From Leuctra nigra (taxonomy: Eukaryota; Arthropoda; Insecta; Plecoptera; Leuctridae): a stretch of DNA of 64,000 nt. Numbering within the stretch: position 1 is the first letter of the stretch; every line of letters starts with the position of its first letter. The stretch lies in NCBI GenBank assembly GCA_934045905.1, contig OW203766.1:20082309-20146308 (forward strand), given 5' to 3'. Shown in pieces: positions 38,701-50,700 of this stretch. Position numbers and translations under genes: made by a program. The notes beneath the pieces are model-generated. The model was not told the origin of the DNA. It was given only the letters and a program-made list of their open reading frames with translations, and did not search any database.

Positions 38701-41700
38701 ATGCATTTCAAAGAAAGATATAGGAAGTGTTCAGAAAGTCCAGAATTCTTGTGCCAGGTTTATATTCAATATTAAGAGAAGACACCATATAAGTCCCTAC
38801 ATTCAGAAACTTAATTGGTTGAAGATGGAAGCAAGAAGGAATCTTCACTTGACATGCGCAACGCACAAGATACTGTTAACAGGAGAACCTAAATATTTGA
38901 ATGATAAGTTAAGAAGAAGACAAGATATTCACGGAAGAGATACGCGGTCCAAAGAAAAGCTCGACTTTGGCACTCATCGAGGTACAAAATTTAAGAATTG
39001 TTTTTCATATTCAGCCTCGGTAGCGTATAATGCAACAACTAGGGAAGAGCAGACATTAAGTTTAATACCATTCAAGACACTAGTCAAGAACAAACTCACG
39101 CTAATTCAAGAACAAGAATTCAAGAACAAGAAGTAATGTGCATTGGAAGACAACAATAAAGATCACACACATCCTGCTGAGAATGTTTTTTCAGTGGTTT
39201 TCCCTCAGCTAAAAAAAAGCAAATGTTCTTCCAATATTACCACTGACATTGAAGCACAACTATATGTATAATGACTTTTATGAATAACTTAAGAAGAAAT
39301 AGGTAAACGGTGAAGAGGTGAAGCAGCTGAAGAGAAGAGATGGATGTATGGAAGATCAACGACTCGATTGTTGAATACAGACCAATTGTGTACCTATTTT
39401 ATGTGCTCAATAAATTACATTATTATTATTATTATTATTTTTCACTATGATTCTTCTCATATCATTCACACATCAGGAAACATCTCCAACTTGCCTGTGC
39501 TGTCAATGCATTCATCTTTTTCGTTCATCATATTTTACTCAATTTTTTAGAATCGATTTACCAACGGTTCTAAAAAAATTTAGGTATATTTAAGGTGAAC
39601 GAAAAGGATGAATGTATCGACAGCACAAGCGAGTTGGAGATGTTTTGTGCATGTGTAATTGATATGAGAAGAATCGTGGTGAAAAATAAGGTCGAGTCTT
39701 CTTCTTAGAATTACAGGTATGTGTTTAATATTTTTGTATTGTCCAGTTCAATATGGGCTGAAAGTGTGCGTTTGGTCGCAATTCTCAGCATTTCGCAGAC
39801 AATTTTCAATTCAGGCTGCATTTTCATTACAAAAGTGTCATATGAAACATTGAGAGCAATCTTTTTTGAACACTTCAATCCAAACAAATCGAATTATTGT
39901 ATCTAGTCACAGTTGAAAGATATTCGAGTAAAAGGTAACCCATATTTCCCTGAAAAATAAAATTGCACTTTCATTCGGTTTTTTGATTGCCAGGGCATAC
40001 TGAACTATGATGTAGGTAGTCATGTGGTATTGAATCGCCTTAAATTAGGTACATTGGTAATTACTAATTTTGCTTTTCGGTAATTGCTAATACATACATA
40101 AGTATCCACTATTGGTTGGTATGTAGGAATCGTACGTCCGTAAATCCGGTTCGTTTTGGCCACCCATGGAGAAGAGTTTGTTGACTCGAATGATGACAAT
40201 GATATATGACAGATGAAAGTAGTCAAACTAATTAGCCAAAGATTATACTAACATAATTGGCTTGCTTTCTAGTACTTTTTAGGACACAAATCAAGCATTT
40301 CAAAATTGATAAGCTTCCAATAAGAGTTTCCAGTGTTTTACTGAAAATTAAATAGACTTGATTCATACGAAATTTTTGAACACGAGTCTCCCCATGCTTC
40401 TGAAAAGTTAATCAAATCAAGTAGCACAAAAATTCATTTAATTTAGATAATGGCGTGAAACAAATATGGAAAGTTATTGTAACGTTAGAGAGTTTATAAT
40501 ACAAATTTAACATTTACGGGATTTTACTGATTTCAAATGTTCCATATTCTTGATCCTTATATCCGACCATAGCCAACTGACATTTCGTGCTTGATTTTCA
40601 TCCACGAAATGTCAGTTGGCTATGATCCGACTAATAAGCAGAAAAATTGTTGTAAATTGCATCATCGGTGAATGTATTGAAAAGTGAGTTTGAAATGCTT
40701 GTTTGTGAATTCTTTACTGTAGTGCTATAGTAGTAATTCAAGAATTATTATTAATTAATTTATATATTTCTGACATTACGTACTACTAATGAAATATTCC
40801 TAGAGCTGAACAGTAGATGGAGTTTCTGAGATCGTAGGTGTACGAAACTAATGTAATACTGTAGTGATATGTGTAAAGACATTGTGTTTGCCTGGAATAC
40901 GGTATATTTTTACTATTGAAGGCATTGCTATACCGGTGCATCATACTTAAAAATTGCAGACCGTTGCCTGTGGGATGACTTAGAATTAATGAAAATTAAC
41001 AGAAGAATGATTTATGTATTACTAAACCTAGTTTGTTTCTACTCAGCTTGTTTTGGTTAGGATTGAACAACAGAATAGGGATTTATTCCAATAGGTTCCA
41101 AAGTAGGTAAACTAGAACTCGAATGCAGCTGATAATTAAAATAAGTTTGGGAATTTAATAAGTTCTATGTTAAGAAATTTAATTTTTAAAGTATCTTGTG
41201 TATGTGGTGAATGCTATTTTGGTATTCAGTTTTATATGGTACCTATTCAATTTCAATCAATATTCGATGTAAATTATTGAATATAAAAACTAAACATTCC
41301 TAATTTGTCTACTAGCTGCTTATCAGATTGAGTGTGAAATTATGGTTTCCTGTCATGCTTTTTGCATTTGATTGTGCTTTGCATTTCTCTTTTAAAACAT
41401 TACGGATATTGTTTACTGTTTAGGTAGGTAAATGTTGTTCAATCGTCACTGAAATGAGTGCAAAAATGACATAACTTGTTTTAATTTCTTCTAGCTCCTA
41501 TTGTATTGTAATGTGTGCATACAATGCTGAACGTACTATGTATGCCCGCTTCTAAGTCCAGTTTGTTGATTGACAGTGATTGACGAAATCATTATCAACA
41601 ATGAGGAAATCACCTGTCCATGCCTATTTCTTCTTTGTAAAGCGATCTTTCTTGCTATGTGTGCCTTATGTTACGTGTTAAATAATTTTAATTAATGATT

Positions 41701-44700
41701 ATTCTTAATTATTAAATACAAATTGCCTTGGAACCAGTTTTATGAATGTAAAAATAAAACTTAACTGGATGGAATAAACATAAGAACCAACCAGAAAGGA
41801 TAGAAAAAGCAAGCCACATTATTCAATACTATGTAGATTGATACATTCATAGTTCGTTCGTACAACTGGTCCTTAAGGATGTTTATAAACATTTCTAGAA
41901 CATTAAATGATCTATTACGTAGTTCTTTACTGAAATTTTTTAAATAATCAATGTCCAGGTTACCGTAATATTTTGACTTGAGTTAATTTGAACTTTTGCA
42001 GGTTTCTAATCCAACTAATATCTTGCCAATTAATTTTTGAGATTTAATTGTTATTGCAGAGCAAAGTACCTAAATAATGCCATTACGTGAGATTTCGCTT
42101 TATTCTCTGTATTTGTTCTATTTCTAGGTTTTTCCCGAGCTTCCTACTTGAAAACAAAAGTGAAAAACAAAGGAGCGTGTTTATCGTTTTGGAGAGCAGA
42201 GAAAAGATTCCGGTAATTGCCAATTTATTACGATTTACATGACGTGCACATTACATTTCCATGTGTGCGTACTGATTCAAATGTATGCACATGACAACTG
42301 CTAAAAGTAGCCATTCTCAATTTTCTCCCATTCAATTAATCACTTCTTCAAAACTGCAAAGACTGCAACCGATGTAGCAACCGATGTAGCAACCGATGTA
42401 GCAACCGCAAACACACATTTGTGTTAATGAGAATGAAACTGAGATTCACTGGTTTTTAACCAAGTCCATATTCGTTCCATTTCATCCAGTTAGCATTGAA
42501 AGATGTCCAATCTCGGATAAGATGTTGTTTAGGAATAGGATGTTTATCTGAGTTTTGCGTTGCCAGGTTCGGGGTACGACACACTGTGAAAACGCAGTGG
42601 TTCTACTGGTTCGTCATCGTACTTGTGTTCCTCAACACAATATGCACGGCAGTGGAGCACCACGGACAACCGGACTGGCTCACGAACTTCCTCTGTGAGT
42701 CTGCCTCCACTTTAGTTCACACCTAACATTACAGCTACAAGGTCATTGATATTGAGGAAAATCCAATTTCTGATTCAGCTAAGTAAAATCTTGCAGATGA
42801 AGGAAAATGTGATTAAATTTCTGTGATTTCTATTGTTCGTGGTCCAGGACCCTGATTATGGTGTTTAATTTGTACGAATAGCCCCTAACATGACCTAGGG
42901 TTTTTATCGTGAGTACTAGGGGTGTTCACGATTATGATTTAATCGAATCGATTAATCGATTATGACATTGAAAACGATTAATCGATATTAGGAAAAATAA
43001 TCGAATTATCATTTTGAATTTGCTGCCTTGAAAATGGTTGTACTTTACAACATGGCTGGCTTCATTCTGTCAACATTTTTCTTTGTGTGCGTAATATTTT
43101 AGTGGTTAATTCATGTTTGTGTGTATTTTCCCAAGTTTCAGTGTGTATTTCTCATTCGCATTACCAAGTGATGATTGAATGATGAATGAATTACGGCACA
43201 TTACAGCGTCTTTGAAGTAAAAATTAATGACTTTCTGGACACATTTCATTGTTGAGGTTAATATTGCCGTAAAAGATGATATGATGACCTTCCTGAACAT
43301 GATGACATATAGTTATACATATATCAAAACGATTTAATTCGATTATTTAATCGATTTAAATTACGAAAATCGAATTATTAATCGATTTAAATAAAATAAT
43401 CGTTGAACACCCCTAGTGAGTACTATACCGGGTGGCGCAAAAAATCCCCCTGATTGAGAAGTCACTATATCGAAACTATTATAGATAGGATTATGACATT
43501 TGTACACATATTAGAAAACATACTAAAATTTAATATGTGCAAGTTTAAAAAACATTACTAATGTAGGCAAAAAGTTACAGAAAGTTACAGACGATCAAAT
43601 TTGGTTGTCAAAAAATTGATTAAACGGAGCTCAAATAACGCGCGTCGAGAAAATTTCCAATGGCCGGGACGCTGTTTCTTCAAAACTACTTACGATATCA
43701 AGCTGAAAATTTCAAATTATATTGAAAATATAATAAGGTCGATTGTGTAAAAATTTCAGTCAATTTGAATGAATGGAACGAAAATTATGGTATCTTGAAG
43801 TTGAGCGTCAAATCAGAAAACGAAGATTATTTCTAAACTTTTATTACACACGTTATAAATGTGATTCTTTTCCCACTATTCTGTTTTCAAGCTCAACTTC
43901 AAGATTCCATAATTTTCGTTCCTTTCATTCAAATTGATTGAAATTTTTACACAATCGATCTTAATCTATTTTGAATATAATTTGAAATTTTCAGCTTGAT
44001 ATCGTAAGAAGTTTTGAAGAAACAGCGTCCCGGCCATTGGAAGTTTTCTCGACGCGCGCTATTTGAGCTCGGTTAATCAATTTTTTGACAACCAAATTTG
44101 AACGGCTGTAACTTTTTTCCTACAATAGTAATGTTTTTGAAACTTGCACATATAAAATTTTGGTATGTTTTCTAATATGTGTACAAATTTCAGAATCCTA
44201 TCTATAATAGTTTCGATATAGTGACCTCTCAATCAGGGGGATTTTTTTTTGCGCCACCCGGTATATTATATCTTCAAATTAGCAAAATCACGGCTTTTTA
44301 ATTTTTTTCCTTTGAAATTTCGACATATCTTATTGATGACATGAACCCCAAGTAGGTATGGAGGTGGATAATAATGTCTCTTCTCACATCCAGATATCGC
44401 GGAGTTCACATTCCTGGGCCTGTTCATCTTCGAGATGCTGGTGAAGATGTACGCCCTGGGACCTCGGATCTACCTCGAGTCCTCGTTCAACCGCTTCGAC
44501 TGCGTCGTCATCAGCGGCTCCATCTTCGAGGTCATCTGGACCGCGATCAAGAAAGAGTCCTTCGGTATATCAGTGCTCCGTGCTCTGCGATTGCTAAGGA
44601 TATTCAAGGTCACAAAGTAAGTGCCCATGAGAAGTCGCAGCGAAGTGAAATGTGTGTTTTATCCAGTGGAAGTGTCGGAAAGGTTTCGTAAGTTCTTGTC

Positions 44701-47700
44701 TTTGTGTCGAGTCAGTGAAATCGTGATATCTCTCTAATGGTATTGAAGTTGAAGCAAATGTCTCCAGAAGATATATTAGAGAAAAATAGTGTTCGTATGT
44801 TCTGTATCTATGTCTTAATTTTGGTATTTCATCTATACATCACGTGAGTACTGAATGCGCATTACTTTTCAATGCTTGAAGTTGATGAAAAATGGATAGA
44901 GTGAGTCATGAAGTATGCAGTTTTTGAATAACAACTCTAGATTTTATGACTTCTGTTGTTAAGTAGTACCTCTGGAACTTAGCTTTCTTGTGTAATATTG
45001 TCACTGAGGTTAAATTCAAAAATTATGTAGAGTATAAACTGTCAAAACATGCATGATTTGTAATTGTGACTCTCATTTAAAATGACTTTTAAGCATAAAT
45101 ATTGTCAACTTTCATACTAGAGTGCCAGTACCAGTGCGGGAACACTCTAATTTTAAATGCTTGGAATTAGGAAATACCTAAGACTAAGATGTATTTTTAA
45201 TTTTTATTGTTTGAATATTTCCTATACCATACTTATAGAAAATATTCAAAATGTCAAAATTCATATTTTTTCTAATGATGAGAAACATCTTAAATTACAT
45301 AAGTTATTTTAAAGATGTTATTTTCATTGTTTGAAGGTTTCCTAGTAGTAAGGCATAGGAAACCTTCAAATAATGAAAGAGCATCTTATTTCTTAATTCC
45401 AAGCATTTGAAATTATACTGTCCGTGCACTGGTGCCCGTCCGCACACTGGTACCGGCACCCTACCTACAGCTGATGCATGTAAACAATGTTCACGTGCTA
45501 TGAGGAGTAAGGCTTGACGTGAGTTGTCGAACAGGTATTGGTCATCTCTGCGCAACTTGGTGATCTCGCTGCTCAACTCCATGAGGTCCATCATCTCGCT
45601 GTTGTTCCTGCTCTTCTTGTTCATCCTGATCTTCGCACTGCTCGGCATGCAACTCTTCGGAGGACAGTTCAACTTCAAGGAGGACACGCCGTTGACCAAC
45701 TTCAACACTTTCCCCATCGCTTTGCTCACAGTATTCCAGGTACACACCGTCGACGTTCACAGCTTTCAGAACCCATAGTTGTAGGTAGTTTCAAAAAATC
45801 TGTTTGCTCTATGTGTGTCAAAAACATCAAAAACCTTTCTGTTAACTAATTTTCACACAGAAGGAATAGGTACCTACCATTATTTTAAATTATTCACAAG
45901 AGTTTTCAACAAACCATTGTTAATTATTGTGTACTGTAGGAGCATTGCTATTAGGTACCTACCTATTCATTTTTTAAATCGAGAGCGATATATAAATGAG
46001 AATTATGGAATGTCAATTGAACCCAAAATATTTCAATAATTGTGTTAACAGTGTTGAGACTTGAATTTAGGATGTTAGGCCGGGTAGGACCAACTTTGGA
46101 TTATCTAATTATCGATAGTTAGTGGGCAGTTAACCAATGAATCCAGTTGGCGCGAATTCCATAGCCAATAAGATTCACTAATTTCCACTAACTATCGATA
46201 GTTAACTTAATCCAATATTGGTCCTACCCGGCCTTAGTAGACATGACATATTTGAAAATTAAGCAGAATTAAATCATATACAGTGCCGTCACACTCACAC
46301 ATTGATACATCTATGCTTCAATTAACGACAGATCTGCTCACAAAATTACCAAACCAACTGTCCTACTTTTCTGTGTCAAACTTTCATTCATATCCTACAG
46401 TCATGCCGACTTTTAAAAAGTAATTTCAAGGGCACAATTGCAACTTACGTTACGAGGCATACAAGTTATCATTTATTGGAATATGAAAAGTGCATGTTCT
46501 TACAACGTAAACCATGCGTCTGCAATGATGTTGAAATGGAATGTATCCGTCCAACTGGCAGATCCTGACGGGAGAGGACTGGAACGAAGTGATGTACCAG
46601 GGCATCCGCTCGCAAGACAATCACAGCTGTCGCATGATCTACTCGCTCTACTTCATCGTGCTGGTCCTGTTCGGCAACTACACTCTGCTCAACGTGTTCT
46701 TGGCCATCGCCGTTGACAACTTGGCCAACGCGCAGGAGCTGACGGCTGCCGAGGAGGAGCAGGAGGAGGAAGACAAGGAGGTCGGTTCAATGCTTCGGGT
46801 TCTTTAGAGACTCTTACTCGCTCTTCAAGGTTTTCATTGGTTGAAAAGTAAATGCTTTTCCACAAAACACAAACCCATCTTACCTACTCTAATTATTATA
46901 TTTTTATTTATACCTGACATCATTTTATTTCAGTCTCAATTTACAGCTACAACAAGGGAAAAAAATAAAAAAATTGCAGTCAATGTGTAATCAAAGTTTG
47001 CTTCTTCTTTCTCTCTGTGAATTCTGTGCAGTGTAATAAATGTCATGTTTTCTCTGTGATTCATAGAAACAGCAACAGGAGCTGGAGAAAGAGATGGAGG
47101 CGTTACAGGCGGCAGCATGTCTGGCAGATGGAACAACGCCGCCAAAAGTCGAGATCTGTCCTCCTTCTCCGAACACGCCACAGTAAGTTGACGTATTGAA
47201 CCAAGTTGTTATCACGTGATGTACTTGGCTATCATAATTTCAGTTCACTTTTAATGTTGTGCGATATTCATCAAATTTACGTCTAAACTTACTGTCTCAT
47301 GCTCAAAAGAAGTTTTGTCCGCAATTAGATATTTGTTGATGTCAGGTTCTCAGCACCACAAGACCGTGAGCTAATAATCTTGTGGACAGAATCCAGTAGG
47401 CACTGGACACTTGCATCGATAACAGAAAATTCTTTGAGCATGAGGCTGTTAGCTTGACTCTATTACCTACTGTACTCTTTCAAAGTTTTCAGAAGTACCT
47501 AGCTATTAACCAAGTATTTATTTATATAATTTCATGTAGGTATCTCTTGATTTGTAATGTTTTGTATCTGTTTCCTCTGCAGTAAAAGCAAGAAAAAGGA
47601 GCACAAGAAGGAGGAAGAAGAGGAAATCACGGGACCAAAGCCGATGCTACCGTACTCGTCTATGTTTATATTCTCCCCCACCAACCCGTAAGTTATCACT

Positions 47701-50700
47701 TCACAACGTAATTTAACAGCGTAAGAATTAACTTCAAAGAATTAATCGTTCTACTCAGTTCACAAACAAATTTGAGTGAAGAATACTTTTTAACATATAT
47801 TTGTTGCTTGGTACAACTTTAGACAACTTCTATAGAACTTTCCAAAAAAGATAAAATATTATTTAGTAGCAATATTCTAAAACTATTGACGTTTGACCTA
47901 CACTCATTTACTGGTCTTCTGCACAGATATTTTTGAATAACTAGGACAAAGTCTCTGTCACAAAACTCACATTTGCCGTGTTGACAATGGCGTTCAAACA
48001 TCTGACGTGTGATTGGCCCGCAGAATCCGTCGTGCCGCCCACTTCGTGGTGAACATGAAGTACTTCGACTTCTTCATCATGATGGTGATCAGTCTCAGCA
48101 GTATCGCGCTCGCCGCTGAGGACCCGGTCGAAGAGGAGTCGCCGAGGAACAAGATCCTAACGTACTTCGACTACGTCTTCACTGGCGTCTTCACGATAGA
48201 ATTACTGCTCAAGGTCAGGAGACAGTTTCCACCGGACACTAGTTGCTTAACGTTTCACAGTTTCGGATATTTGTTTCTGTATTAACCTGCAGATTTGGGT
48301 AAAAAGATTTGAAATAAGGTAACAATTTGGCCGTGATGGGGCTTAAACCCTGGATCTCTCCCTACTGGATGATTGGTATACATACCTACCTCCTACTAAA
48401 TTTCTTGGTTAGATATCTCATATACATTTTTTTGTATGGTACAGAATGATAAAAACTTTGCTACTGACATTGTTGATCTTACACATTTTTAATTTAGTGA
48501 TTGTGTGTGTATATAGTACAGTTTACACGTGTGTTATTACGGACCTAAGTGTAATGTATACCCAATACCTATTGAATTCCACTCGAAGTGACTGTGGCGT
48601 GTTTCTCTGATAGGTCCTGGATTTGGGAATCATCTTCCATCCCGGCTCGTACTTGCGGGAGTTCTGGAACGTGATGGACGCCGTCGTTGTCATCTGTGCC
48701 GCTGTTTCGTTCGGCTTCGATATGTCGTAAGATACCTTCTTCTCAATCACAGTATTTTCATCGAGAATCAATTGCAGTATTGGGAAATATTCAAACTGCT
48801 TCTTATTCACTTTTTCAATATTCATTTGAACAATATGTATTACATTAGTACCTTCCTAAATATACCTGTTAAAAAATGTTAGGTCAAGCTGGATTTATTA
48901 TTGAAGCATAATAATAATAATTGGGTAATATATTAAAAAAGGAGGGTGGCTATTCCCACCAACACTAGGGCCGCAGGACTCGTGGAAACCGGCGTGGAAA
49001 CCTCGTTTTCTTCGTCCACTTCTAATTGGTCCACAAAATTTTTCACTGCCCCGTAGCATGCACATTTTTTTTCCGTCTACATAGGTACCTCTCATAATAT
49101 GGAGTACCATACCATACTTCTGATACTGATACTAAACTGTGTACTAACTGATAAAACAATTTTACATTTTTATAACTGAAAGCTTCCAAATAAAAAGTTA
49201 TGTTATCACTAATTAAATTGCGAATAAAATATGAACAAAAAATTTCCTTATCTACAAAACATCTATAAATATCTTACGATGAACAACAATTAGTTTCAAA
49301 TGTATTTCTTTATAACACCCGTCTGTGTGTGTTCCCAGCGGAAAAGCGAGCGCCGTCGCCGATCTGTCCACGATCAAGTCCCTCCGAGTGCTTCGCGTCC
49401 TGCGTCCGCTGAAGACCATCAAGCGAGTGCCGAAGCTCAAGGCCGTGTTCGACTGCGTGGTCAACTCGCTGAAGAATGTCATCAACATCCTCATCGTCTA
49501 CATCCTCTTCCAGTTCATCTTCGCTGTGATAGCCGTGCAGCTCTTCAACGGCAAGTTCTACTTCTGCAGCGACACGAGCAAGTTCACCAAGCTGGACTGC
49601 CAGTGAGTACCTAACTTTAGAGCTGTCATTTATAACTTTCCTGGAATCATGACTTACATATTTAAAAGGTGTTTTATACACCTGCATGCATCCTTACAAA
49701 GGAATGTGTGGATAGGTCCAAATGAATTAGTACTACTTTTAAGTTTTAATATTAAGGGCCAGTCTTTCAATAATCTGCTAACTTTCAAGCAGTTGAATAA
49801 GACTGTATTGTCATGGCAACAACCAATGACATTTCTAGAAAGACTGTGTTAACTTGTTTTAGCAGAGTACATAGTGAAAAACTGGACCTTAGTAGGTGAA
49901 CGTATGAATATTATTTTATTGTAAAATGTATTTCCTGCCAATTCTCACATACGGGGCAGTGACATGGTCAGCTGGAGGAAAGGAAGTGGATCAGCTTCAG
50001 GCAGCAGAGATGAAGTTTTTGAGGAGCGTGAATGGGGTGACAAGAATGGATAGGGTTCGAAGTATGAAGATAAGAAGAGAGCTGAGGGTTGAAAGATTGG
50101 GGTTCAAGCTGGGCAGAGAGAGGCTTCGGTGGTTTGGCCACATGAAGAGGATGGGAACCGACAGAGTGCCAAGGCGGGTGTTTGAAGCGGCTACAGTGGG
50201 AACACGGAGAGTGGGGCGACCAAGAGACAGGTGGATTGGACTGATCAAGGATGATGTGCTGGAGAGAGGAGGAAGTTGGAGTGAGTTGGAGGCTGAGAGA
50301 CAGTGGGAGGACAGAACAATGTGGAGGCAGTTTGTGGAACAATTGGAAGTGGAGGAAGAAAAAGAAGATGAGGAGGAGACGCCAGGCGTGGCCAGCCGGT
50401 CTCCAGTAGTCCTGCGGCCCTAGTGTTGGTGGGAACACCCACCCCCTGACCCATTGAATTGGAACCAGCGGAAAGATGATTATTATTACAAAGTTTTACG
50501 AGATTTTCATTTTGTTATCTTGGCGGCTTCTATTTTTTATGCGCATTCACCAGTATTTATGTTGACATATAATATTTTCAAAATAAATGTGTCCTTTTTC
50601 TATTTAAGACTTTTCTTTTTGAATTAAATGTTTGATTCTTAACCTTGTTATATTTCGTGTATTCTCTAACCAAACTCTTTCTATCCTCAGGGGCATGTAC

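Larger units (their letters stand above)
36033..39437 (+). mobile_element. 5'-truncated non-LTR retrotransposon (LINE) with reverse transcriptase
   Basis: The plus strand encodes a Jockey/CR1-like reverse transcriptase in broken frames. The N-terminal part at 36227-36963 ends [18 protein letters not shown], and the C-terminal part is at about 37842-39136. Motifs seen are [16 protein letters not shown] (motif A), [13 protein letters not shown] (motif B) and KFADDTQLL (catalytic FADD). An upstream AP-endonuclease domain is missing. The 3' end has an (ATT)n tail at about 39417-39437. The coding sequence is interrupted by an opposite-strand element. Confidence 0.85.
35714..40043. mobile_element. 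Long-TIR element carrying LINE insertions
   Basis: The left end (35714-36032) and right end (39720-40043) are inverted copies about 320 bp long, diverged by scattered substitutions. Both are bounded by TTAA (35714-35717, 40040-40043), followed inward by GGYGATTCARTACCAC. TTAA flanks fit a piggyBac-like target site, but no transposase is seen. The interior is LINE sequence plus another palindrome at 39440-39687. Confidence 0.75.
34473..42127. other. 7.7 kb intron of the I-II linker
   Basis: The middle (35714-40043) is a transposon nest. Sequence at 34473-35713 and 40044-42127 is AT-rich and without recognisable genes, apart from a 22-bp perfect hairpin at 40568-40624. Confidence 0.6.

Noticed and set aside
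45542..45760. Minus-strand open frame over the IIS5 exon (and similar antisense frames over other exons)
   Set aside because: Shadow of GC-rich coding sequence on the opposite strand.
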